Assembly: GCA_934621385.1 (NCBI GenBank) | Contig: CAKTUI010000058.1 | Coordinates: 1-5,860 of the forward strand | Length of the DNA stretch: 5,860 bases | From: an uncultured Kiritimatiellota bacterium | GTDB taxonomy: Bacteria; Verrucomicrobiota; Kiritimatiellia; RFP12; UBA1067 | Direction of reading: 5' to 3' | Shown here: one piece after another, positions 1 through 5,074 of the stretch | Numbering within the stretch: position 1 is the stretch's first letter | Layout of the letters: each line of letters begins with the position of its first letter | Notes under the pieces: model-generated | The model's input: the letters and a program-made list of their open reading frames with translations, nothing else | Databases searched by the model: none | Told to the model about the DNA's origin: nothing | Translations under genes and position numbers: made by a program

Positions 1-72
1 CGTATTTGGCAAACGGGCAACCCGTCAACTCAGGTCTTCTCAAAGTTGGGTGTCGTTTATTATGGCAAACTG
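1..72 (+). repeat. Modular repeat, copy A
   Basis: This non-coding stretch contains CGTATTTGGCAAA (1-13), then GGGTGTCGTTT (48-58) and GGCAAACTG (64-72). The same three blocks occur in the same order on the minus strand at the other end of the window (5849 down to 5787). The first block is a perfect 13-base inverted match. The gap between the first two blocks differs by 10 nt between copies. A small perfect hairpin, ACGGG-CAA-CCCGT, lies at 13-25. The blocks look like degenerate versions of one module, roughly GTGTCG-n-TATTTGRCAAAC, whose centre TTTGNCAAA is itself palindromic. I see no coding potential. Calling it an interspersed repeat family is inference from two copies. Confidence 0.5.
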
Positions 73-73
73 C

Positions 74-98
74 GGTGCCGATGGGAACAAAAGGCACC
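74..98. other. Small hairpin GGTGCC/GGCACC after repeat copy A
   Basis: GGTGCC (74-79) and GGCACC (93-98) are perfect inverted arms around a 13-nt loop. The hairpin directly follows the CAAACTG block of copy A, just as a GC-rich hairpin follows the CAAACTG block of copy B. It could be the weak end of an upstream transcript, but no T-run follows. Confidence 0.4.
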
Positions 99-131
99 CC
101 CTTGTCAAGGGTGTGCAAAAATTGGTATAAT
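99..131 (+). promoter_or_regulatory. rpsL-rpsG promoter with palindrome over the -35
   Basis: TTGTCA (102-107), an 18-nt spacer and a consensus TATAAT (126-131) preceded by TGG form a strong sigma-70-type promoter. Transcription should begin near 138, leaving a leader of about 31 nt before the rpsL ATG. The -35 is embedded in a perfect palindrome, CCCTTG-T-CAAGGG (99-111), which could be an operator. The promoter is read directly from the sequence; the operator role is inference. Confidence 0.8.
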
Positions 132-168
132 ATCCGCTCACATTGGAAAAGTAAGGAAAAAATATCAA

Positions 169-555
169 ATGCCGACTATCAATCAGTTGATTCGCAAGGG
201 GCGTCGTCCCCTCGCCTCGTACTCGAAGTCGCCGGCGCTGAAGGCGTGCCCCCAGCGTCGTGGCGTGTGTCTCGTCGTCAAGACGATGACGCCCAAGAAG
301 CCGAACTCCGCTCTCCGTAAGGTCGCTCGTGTGCGCCTGACGACGGGCGTTGAGGTTACGGCCTATATTCCCGGTGAAGGTCACAACCTGCAGGAGCACA
401 GCGTGGTGCTGGTTCGCGGCGGTCGTGTGAAGGACCTTCCTGGTGTCCGTTACCACATCATCCGTGGTAAGCTCGACTCCCTCGGTGTCAATGGTCGCAA
501 TCGTAGCCGCTCGAAGTACGGTATGAAGCGCCAGAAGAAGGAAGAAGGGAAGTAA
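169..555 (+). CDS. rpsL: 30S ribosomal protein S12
   Basis: S12 is a small-subunit protein at the decoding centre that helps check codon-anticodon pairing. The 128-residue product matches the family end to end: MPTINQLIRKGR at the N-terminus, TPKKPNSALRK (41-51), EGHNLQEHS (70-78) and RGGRVKDLPGVRYH (83-96). Lys43 and Lys88, the classical streptomycin-resistance positions, are wild type, and Asp89, the known RimO methylthiolation site, is present. An in-frame ATG at 46 would add 41 residues, but these are unlike S12 and lie upstream of and across the promoter. The start at 169 gives the canonical N-terminus and has AAGGA (153-157) upstream, although the 11-nt spacing is rather long. It is the first gene of a two-gene operon with rpsG, only 3 nt away. 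Confidence 0.98.
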   Translation: MPTINQLIRKGRRPLASYSKSPALKACPQRRGVCLVVKTMTPKKPNSALRKVARVRLTTGVEVTAYIPGEGHNLQEHSVVLVRGGRVKDLPGVRYHIIRGKLDSLGVNGRNRSRSKYGMKRQKKEEGK

Positions 556-558
556 GCC

Positions 559-1068
559 ATGTCTCGCAGAGCTAAGAAGATTGAAAAGCGCGTCAGCCTC
601 GACCCGAAGTACAATTCGGAACTCGTCGCCCACATGATCCGCGTGATCATGAAGGACGGCAAGAAGTCTGTCGCCGAGAAGATTGTGTATGGTGCCATCG
701 ACAAGGTCCGCGAGGCCCTTGAGAAGGACCCTGCGAAGTTCGTGAAGGACGAGAAGACCTTCACCGATCCGCTCGAAGTCGTCTCCGCGTCGATTGACAA
801 CATGAAGCCCCAGGTTGAGGTCAAGACCCGCCGCGTTGGTGGTACGACCTACCCGGTCCCCGTGCCGATCGCTGCCAAGCGTCAGCTCTCGCTCGCCCTC
901 CGCTGGACGACCCAGTATGCGGGTGCGCGTCATGGTATGGGTATGCCGGCTGCCGTCGCCGCTGAAATCATTGATGCGTTTCAGGGTCAGGGCAACGTTA
1001 TCAAGAAGCGTGATGACGTGCACAAGATGGCTCAGGCCAACAAGGCGTTTGCGCATTACGCCTGGTAA
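559..1068 (+). CDS. rpsG: 30S ribosomal protein S7
   Basis: S7 is a primary 16S rRNA-binding protein that nucleates assembly of the 30S head. The 169-residue product carries the family signatures DPKYNSELVAHMI (15-27), MKDGKKSVAEKI (31-42), VEVKTRRVGGTTYPVPV (86-102), LALRW (112-116) and the terminal HKMAQANKAFAHY (155-167). Compared from memory with the 156-residue Bacillus form, it has about 13 extra residues around 55-68 (roughly EKDPAKFVKDEKTF), between two helices. The usual terminal YRW reads YAW here. The ATG lies 3 nt after the rpsL stop, with GGAAG-type purine-rich sequence in the end of rpsL as ribosome-binding site, so translation is probably coupled. The long intercistronic region where E. 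coli S7 represses its own operon is absent. An intrinsic terminator follows, and neither fusA nor tuf is next. Confidence 0.98.
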   Translation: MSRRAKKIEKRVSLDPKYNSELVAHMIRVIMKDGKKSVAEKIVYGAIDKVREALEKDPAKFVKDEKTFTDPLEVVSASIDNMKPQVEVKTRRVGGTTYPVPVPIAAKRQLSLALRWTTQYAGARHGMGMPAAVAAEIIDAFQGQGNVIKKRDDVHKMAQANKAFAHYAW

Positions 1069-1097
1069 GAAGGCCACTGAACTTTTCCAAGGTGAGA

Positions 1098-1129
1098 GGG
1101 GCGCGGTATTGCCGCGCCCCTTTTCTTTT
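1098..1129 (+). terminator. Intrinsic terminator of rpsL-rpsG
   Basis: A perfect 9-bp GC stem (GGGGCGCGG 1098-1106 with CCGCGCCCC 1112-1120) encloses the loop TATTG and is followed by TTTTCTTTT. This is a textbook rho-independent terminator 29 nt after the rpsG stop. It also lies 28 nt beyond the stop of the convergent phosphoesterase gene, but the minus-strand side has only a poor T-tract. Confidence 0.93.
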
Positions 1130-1148
1130 GTCCGCTTCCGCTCTTGAC

Positions 1149-2276
1149 TTACTTCTCGACCGAAGTGGGCGAAAAGGACGTAATCGTCCGGCGCGGCGCT
1201 TTTGCGTCCGCCTGGTAGACGGAGAACGCGGCGGTAAGCGCACCCGCCGGGACGGGAATCTTCTTGGCTGAAGACTTCTTGACGGACTCGTCGTGAACGG
1301 CGATTTCCTTCCGCTCCGCGTCGCGAAAGACGATTTTGAGTTGGACACTCCCGCCATCCCCTGGCTTCATCTTCAGGTTGGCGCGAACGAATTTGTGCCC
1401 GCTTCCAATGGTAATGACCCTGTCGGCAAGCACCAGAACCTCGGCTCCGTCCATCGCGGCAGGTGAAGCCGCCTCTGGGGTGGGGATTGCGACGGCGGAT
1501 GATGGACGGTGGAAGACGGCGAAGCCGATGATTGGGAGCACCAGGGCCAGGGCACCCGCAATCCACGCCCATTTGTAGGTGTGCCGCTTCGTTGTGCCGC
1601 GCTGCATGACGCTGGCGACGGAGAACGGCAGAAATCGAAAGCGTATGGTTTGCGCGGCGGAATCGTAGAGAATATAGGATGAGTGGCACACGCCATTTTC
1701 TTCGCGTGGGTATCCGACGGAGCCGGGGTTGACGATGTAGCGCTTGCCCGCCTCCATTTGGAAGTCCTTCGCTGGAAGCTGATGCACGATGCCATGCGCC
1801 CCGATGACGAAGATGCCGGGGATGTGCGTATGTCCGACGAAGAGAAGGGGGCTTTTGCTGGCCTTGAAATTGGCGAGGGCCTCCGCTTCGTTGGAGATGT
1901 AGTTGAATGCGGTCGGATTCGTCACATCTCCATGCGCGGCAATCGCCCCTTCTATCCGCGCGAGGTGCGGTAGTGATTTCAGCCAGTCAATCTGCTCGGA
2001 CGCGAGTTCCGCACGATGCCGAATGATGGCTTCGCCCGCAAGGTCAATGAAGTCGTCCGCCGTGATGCGTCCGGCGACGGCATCGTCGTGATTCCCGGCA
2101 AGGACAATGCCGCAGAACCGACGCACGAGGGTCAGGGCCTCGCGTGGCTGGGGTCCGTAGCCGACGATGTCTCCAAGGCAGGCGATGCAGTCGACGCCTT
2201 CCCGTGCGATGTCCTTGAGTGCGCACTGAAGGGCCTCGACATTGGCGTGCAGGTCGGAGATGATGGCATACTTCAT
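1149..2276 (-). CDS. Membrane-anchored calcineurin-like metallophosphoesterase
   Basis: The 375-residue product has an N-terminal Metallophos_2 (YfcE/MJ0936-like) domain with a full set of metal-site motifs: SDLHAN (D8, H10), GDIVGYGP (D36), GNHDD (N62, H63), AAHGD (H115), GHTH (H149, H151) and NPGSVGYPR (183-191). Such domains are two-metal phosphoesterases; the substrate cannot be told from sequence. A single hydrophobic segment spans about 236-255 (WAWIAGALALVLPIIGFAVF), preceded by the basic stretch KRHTYK. An Ala/Pro-rich linker and about 100 residues of unrecognised, probably beta-rich sequence follow. With no signal peptide, the catalytic domain should be cytoplasmic and the tail extracytoplasmic. 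The extension is unusual because family members are often about 160-250 residues. It is transcribed divergently from the two-component genes, and its start codon sits at the predicted transcription start (leaderless). Family confidence is high; biological role unknown. Confidence 0.9.
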   Translation of the reverse strand: MKYAIISDLHANVEALQCALKDIAREGVDCIACLGDIVGYGPQPREALTLVRRFCGIVLAGNHDDAVAGRITADDFIDLAGEAIIRHRAELASEQIDWLKSLPHLARIEGAIAAHGDVTNPTAFNYISNEAEALANFKASKSPLLFVGHTHIPGIFVIGAHGIVHQLPAKDFQMEAGKRYIVNPGSVGYPREENGVCHSSYILYDSAAQTIRFRFLPFSVASVMQRGTTKRHTYKWAWIAGALALVLPIIGFAVFHRPSSAVAIPTPEAASPAAMDGAEVLVLADRVITIGSGHKFVRANLKMKPGDGGSVQLKIVFRDAERKEIAVHDESVKKSSAKKIPVPAGALTAAFSVYQADAKAPRRTITSFSPTSVEK

Positions 2277-2283
2277 TGGGCGA

Positions 2284-2292
2284 ATTATACCA
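2284..2292 (-). promoter_or_regulatory. Extended -10 of the phosphoesterase gene, leaderless start
   Basis: On the minus strand TGGTATAAT (2292 down to 2284) is a consensus extended -10. Only 7 nt (TCGCCCA) separate it from the ATG at 2276, so the predicted first transcribed base is at or one base before the start codon. No Shine-Dalgarno sequence fits. No good -35 is visible, which the TGG extension could offset. Confidence 0.7.
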
Positions 2293-2321
2293 TAATTGAC
2301 GAGACTGGACGCGTCCGTTTA

Positions 2322-2330
2322 TGGTATAAT
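2322..2330 (+). promoter_or_regulatory. Extended -10 of the response-regulator operon
   Basis: TGGTATAAT is identical to the -10 of the divergent gene and of rpsL. Transcription should begin near 2337, giving a leader of about 21 nt with GAAGG/AGGTG (2344-2354) before the ATG at 2359. The only TTGAC-like hexamer (2296-2301) is 23 nt away, too far for a -35, so this looks like an extended -10 promoter or one needing an activator. Confidence 0.7.
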
Positions 2331-2358
2331 TCGGAAATCGAATGAAGGCAGGTGCACA

Positions 2359-3039
2359 ATGGATGAACTGGTAAAGATTCTGATTGTGGAAGATGACGCA
2401 ACGATTCGAACCATCCTTGAAATGGCGTTGCTGGGTGCGGGCTATGTCCATGTCTCCAGTTGCGGGCGTGGGGATGAGGGTATGGGGGCGATTAAGCTTC
2501 AGAAGCCCGATCTCGTCCTTCTTGACTTGATGTTACCGGGTTTGGACGGACTGTCGATTTGCCGGCGAATGCGCGAAATCCCCGCGCTGGCGACAACGCG
2601 GGTCATCATGCTGACGGCGCGGACGCAGAGCGAGGACATCGTCCGTGGGTTGGAGTGCGGGGCGGACGATTACGTCACGAAGCCCTTTGACCGTGCGGTT
2701 CTCTTGGCGCGTATCCGAGCCGTCTTGCGGCGCGGGGATGTCGTACGCACGGGCGAGGACTTCGATGGGCTTCGTTTGAATGACGAGGAGCGGCTTGTCT
2801 CGCTGAATGGAAAGGAACTCAAGTTGACGCCGGGCGAGATTCGGATATTGGCACTCCTTATCGCCCATCGCGGTCGTGTCCTTGCCCGTTCGCGCATACT
2901 GGATGCCGTTCAGCGTGAGGAAAAGTCCGTGACGGAGCGCACGATTGATGTCCAGATTGCCAACTTGCGCCGCAAGTTGGGGAATTGGGCGGAACACATT
3001 GAGACGATTCGCGGAATCGGCTATCGGGTCAAGGCATGA
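2359..3039 (+). CDS. OmpR/PhoB-family response regulator
   Basis: This is a two-component DNA-binding regulator of 226 residues. The receiver domain (about 5-120) has the acidic pair D12/D13, phospho-acceptor D56 (LVLLDLMLPGLDG), switch residue T86 (VIMLTAR), Y105 and K108 (DDYVTKPFD), so all key residues are present. The winged-helix output domain (about 130-226) shows LTPGEIRILALL, VTERTIDVQIANLRRKLG and the terminal IETIRGIGYRVKA, as in PhoB-type proteins. An in-frame ATG at 2296 would add 21 residues, but it lies upstream of the -10 box. The ATG at 2359 has a ribosome-binding site and the normal MxxxKILIVEDD start. It overlaps the kinase gene by 4 nt, so the two form an operon and almost certainly a cognate pair. 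The regulon is unknown; the divergent phosphoesterase and its own operon are the obvious candidates. Confidence 0.95.
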   Translation: MDELVKILIVEDDATIRTILEMALLGAGYVHVSSCGRGDEGMGAIKLQKPDLVLLDLMLPGLDGLSICRRMREIPALATTRVIMLTARTQSEDIVRGLECGADDYVTKPFDRAVLLARIRAVLRRGDVVRTGEDFDGLRLNDEERLVSLNGKELKLTPGEIRILALLIAHRGRVLARSRILDAVQREEKSVTERTIDVQIANLRRKLGNWAEHIETIRGIGYRVKA

Positions 3040-4238
3040 GGGTCGGGCACCTGAACTTTCTGCCGCCGTTCCTTGCGGCGTTGGGACTCGCCTTTTTCGC
3101 GGCGGTTTTTGCGGGCGAGATGGAATCCTTTCGCAAGGCCGTCGTCGGCTGGGCCTCGCGCGACTTGGCGACGCGGACGGAATTGGCGGCGGCCAATCTC
3201 CGCGAGCCGCTCGGCACGGGTAATTTCCGCGTCATCTATGAGTTCGGCGAATCATGCCGCGAGCAGGGGCTTCGCCTGACGATTTTCAGTCGTCCGGGCG
3301 GCGGCCTGATCTACGACTCGATTCAGCCGTCCGAAGCCCAACCCGAATGCCTGTATGAGACGCGGGCGGTCGGAAATTGCAGTGTGCGCCTCGGATTGCC
3401 GGAAGATCGAGTGCTTGCACCTTTTCGCCGCGCTCGGCTTGGATTCCTTTTTGCGGGGCTGACGGGTGGGGCGTGTGTTTTGCTGGTCATCCTCTTTACC
3501 TATCGGCAGCATGTCAGAATCAGGGAATTGGCGCGGCTGGAGCAGTTCCGCCGCGAGTTCATCGCGGATGTGTCCCATGAGTTGAAAACGCCGTTGACGG
3601 GCATCCTCGGTGCCGTGGACTTGTTGAAGGATGAGCCGCCTCCCCCGGTTCGTGCGCGGCTCCTGTCCATGGTGCGCAAGGAATCCGAGCGGCTCAATGT
3701 CCTGGCTCAGGATGTGTTGTCGCTTGCACGGATTGAGCGGGAGGGGTTCACGCTCAATCGGACGGAGACGGATGTCGAGGAACTCATCCGCGAGCCGGTC
3801 GAGCACCTTCAGCCGCAGGCGAATGCCGCGCACATGAGCCTGCGGACGGAGGTCGAGCAGGGGATTGTGCTGTCGTGCGATGCGCAACTGCTGTCGCGAG
3901 CGATTTCGAATCTGATTGAGAATGCGATTCGCTACTCGCAGTCGCCTGATGTGATCGTCTCTGCTTGGCGCACGGCATCGGCGGTCATGATCTCGGTCGA
4001 GGATCATGGAATCGGCATTCCGGCGGAACACGCGCCGCGTGTCTTCGAGCGGTTTTACCGTGTCGATTCGGCGCGTTCGGCGGAAACGGGTGGTTCAGGG
4101 CTTGGTCTCGCCATCGTGCGCGGCATTTCTCGTCTCCATGGAGGCGATGTGTCGCTTGCCGCATCTGAACCGACGGGATGCCGCTTTACGATTCGCATTC
4201 CCTCGGCCACTTCTGCCGCGCCGCACAGGGGCAAATGA
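3036..4238 (+). CDS. Membrane sensor histidine kinase (PhoR/EnvZ-like, no HAMP)
   Basis: The 400-residue product is the partner of the upstream regulator. TM1 lies at about 8-27, a predicted extracytoplasmic sensor region of about 105 residues follows (28-133), and TM2 is at about 134-156. The HisKA domain starts near 170, with the H-box FIADVSHELKTPL and phosphorylated His181. The HATPase domain has the N-box NLIENAIRYS (N292, N296), G1 DHGIGIP (D323), F-box FERFYRVD (337-344) and G2 GGSGLGL (352-358). It should autophosphorylate H181 and pass phosphate to D56 of the regulator. No HAMP or PAS domain fits between TM2 and HisKA, only about 14 residues. The sensor region holds three cysteines (74, 105, 115), so a disulfide is possible; the ligand is unknown. 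Its ATG overlaps the regulator stop (ATGA), indicating translational coupling. Confidence 0.95.
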   Translation: MRVGHLNFLPPFLAALGLAFFAAVFAGEMESFRKAVVGWASRDLATRTELAAANLREPLGTGNFRVIYEFGESCREQGLRLTIFSRPGGGLIYDSIQPSEAQPECLYETRAVGNCSVRLGLPEDRVLAPFRRARLGFLFAGLTGGACVLLVILFTYRQHVRIRELARLEQFRREFIADVSHELKTPLTGILGAVDLLKDEPPPPVRARLLSMVRKESERLNVLAQDVLSLARIEREGFTLNRTETDVEELIREPVEHLQPQANAAHMSLRTEVEQGIVLSCDAQLLSRAISNLIENAIRYSQSPDVIVSAWRTASAVMISVEDHGIGIPAEHAPRVFERFYRVDSARSAETGGSGLGLAIVRGISRLHGGDVSLAASEPTGCRFTIRIPSATSAAPHRGK

Positions 4239-4299
4239 AAGACACGCTCGCACACGGGCGAACGGGCTTGACCTCGGTTCGTGGTGTGCAGGGGGGGTG

Positions 4300-4337
4300 G
4301 GGCGCGGCTCCTGTCCGTTCACCGTTTTGCCGCGCCC
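4300..4337. other. GC hairpin downstream of the kinase gene
   Basis: GGGCGCGGC (4300-4308) pairs perfectly with GCCGCGCCC (4329-4337) around a 20-nt loop. No T-run follows in either direction, so it is not a classical terminator. The arms match the stems of the rpsG terminator and of the hairpin at 5742-5778. It may stabilise the mRNA 3' end or be a dispersed palindromic repeat. Confidence 0.6.
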
Positions 4338-4404
4338 GCCGTCTATCGGGCGCATTCAGCGAAACCGTGCCAAGAAAGAATGAGAAGGGGAATGTGTTGA
4401 AAAG

Positions 4405-4444
4405 AATGAGTGCCGCACCCTTTCGGATGCGACACTCATTTTCT
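4405..4444. terminator. Two-way terminator between kinase and PEP-CTERM genes
   Basis: AATGAGTGCCGCA (4405-4417) pairs with TGCGACACTCATT (4428-4440) over 13 positions with a single G-T wobble; the loop is 10 nt. On the plus strand TTTT lies at the stem end (4439-4442), and on the minus strand CTTTTC follows. It ends the PEP-CTERM gene 23 nt after its stop and probably also stops read-through from the kinase operon. Confidence 0.82.
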
Positions 4445-4463
4445 GCGTCAGTCTTCCTGCCGC

Positions 4464-5021
4464 TTACTTCTGTTTGCGGCGGAGGGCCAGCGCGGCGACA
4501 CCGAGGACGAGCAACATCGCGCTCGTCGGCTCAGGAACGGCGGCGGTCTGCCAGGTATTGCCCACCTGCGAGCCGTAAATGAGAGTTTTTGCTCCTGTGG
4601 CGGAGGTGAATGATACCGACTTCTCGCCGGTAATCATGTAGTTCCCCGCCGTTGCGGCATCAAGGCCGTCGATCAGCACGACGAATGCCGAGAGCGAGCC
4701 GGACGAGAACCCCGTCAGTCCCGTGGCACCAATCCATGCACCACCAGCCGTATTCGCCTTGGTCATAGCGGCCAGTCCGGCAAGGCCAGTCAGGTCGCCC
4801 GAGTTCAGCACCGCCTGAACGGCGGCCAGGCTGGTCGTCGTGAGACCGGCCACATCCGTTGTATTGTCCGTGACGAACAGATACGCCATGCAGCTGCCTG
4901 CCGTAATCTTGTCAGTGGTGCTGCCGGGCACATAGACGTTTGAAAGCGTCCAGTTGATGCTCGCAGCCTGCGCGACGGCCGCCACGGCGACAGCCACGCA
5001 CATAAGCATAAGTTTCTTCAT
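4464..5021 (-). CDS. Small exported PEP-CTERM sorting-domain protein
   Basis: The product has 185 residues. The N-terminus is a clear Sec signal peptide (MKKLMLMCVAVAVAAVAQA), with likely cleavage after AQA at residue 19. The middle part (20-160) is rich in Ala, Gly, Thr and Ser, looks beta-rich, and is not recognised. The C-terminus is a typical PEP-CTERM sorting signal: VPEPTS (162-167), a hydrophobic stretch to about 180, then RRKQK. In known systems this tail is processed by a membrane exosortase, and the protein is released to the surface or extracellular matrix. No exosortase lies in this window. GAAGGGAA (5038 down to 5031) is a good ribosome-binding site 9 nt before the ATG. The gene lies 53 nt downstream of the repeat-protein gene on the same strand and is followed by a hairpin terminator. 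Its function beyond export is unknown. Confidence 0.92.
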   Translation of the reverse strand: MKKLMLMCVAVAVAAVAQAASINWTLSNVYVPGSTTDKITAGSCMAYLFVTDNTTDVAGLTTTSLAAVQAVLNSGDLTGLAGLAAMTKANTAGGAWIGATGLTGFSSGSLSAFVVLIDGLDAATAGNYMITGEKSVSFTSATGAKTLIYGSQVGNTWQTAAVPEPTSAMLLVLGVAALALRRKQK

Positions 5022-5042
5022 TTTGTCAGTTTCCCTTCGTTT

Positions 5043-5054
5043 TGACGCACGTCA
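5043..5054. promoter_or_regulatory. Palindrome TGACG-CA-CGTCA upstream of PEP-CTERM gene
   Basis: This perfect inverted repeat of two 5-bp arms with a 2-nt spacer sits just upstream of the ribosome-binding site, in the 53-nt gap between the two minus-strand genes. No clear -10 is visible nearby. It could be an operator, but a palindrome this short can occur by chance. Confidence 0.3.
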
Positions 5055-5074
5055 CACCATGCAACGCACGCAAA

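Larger units (their letters stand above)
2281..2333. repeat. 13-bp inverted repeat and inner palindrome in divergent control region
   Basis: CGAATTATACCAT (2281-2293) and ATGGTATAATTCG (2321-2333) are perfect inverted arms 27 nt apart, and each contains the -10 box of one of the two divergent genes. Between them GGACGCGTCC (2307-2316) is a perfect 10-bp palindrome. It is slightly off-centre and covers the likely -35 regions of both promoters. It is a candidate operator for co-ordinated control; the binding protein is unknown. Confidence 0.75.

Noticed and set aside
46..168. An in-frame upstream ATG that would lengthen S12 by 41 residues.
   Set aside because: It lies upstream of and runs through the promoter, and the added residues do not resemble S12; the family N-terminus begins at 169.
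40..1689. A 549-codon open frame on the minus strand covering rpsL, rpsG and the end of the phosphoesterase gene.
   Set aside because: It is antisense to two certain ribosomal genes, its product is Arg/His-rich with no recognisable domain, and it arises from the codon bias of the sense genes.
2342..2374. A 10-codon mini-frame (MKAGAQWMNW) starting in the leader and overlapping the response-regulator start.
   Set aside because: The predicted transcript begins only about 5 nt upstream of its ATG, leaving no room for a ribosome-binding site. It could act as a regulatory uORF, but nothing supports it.
3252..4031. A 259-codon minus-strand open frame opposite the histidine kinase.
   Set aside because: It lies entirely antisense to a complete kinase with all motifs; composition is shadow-like and there is no ribosome-binding site or domain.
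2359..4238. The two-component pair as PrsR/PrsK of PEP-CTERM systems.
   Set aside because: The known PrsR is a sigma-54-type activator. This regulator has an OmpR-type winged helix and the kinase is PhoR-like, so proximity to a PEP-CTERM gene is not enough.
4178..4582. A 134-codon plus-strand frame from the kinase 3' end into the PEP-CTERM gene.
   Set aside because: It crosses the kinase stop, two hairpins and the antisense of the PEP-CTERM gene; the product is low-complexity and Arg-rich.
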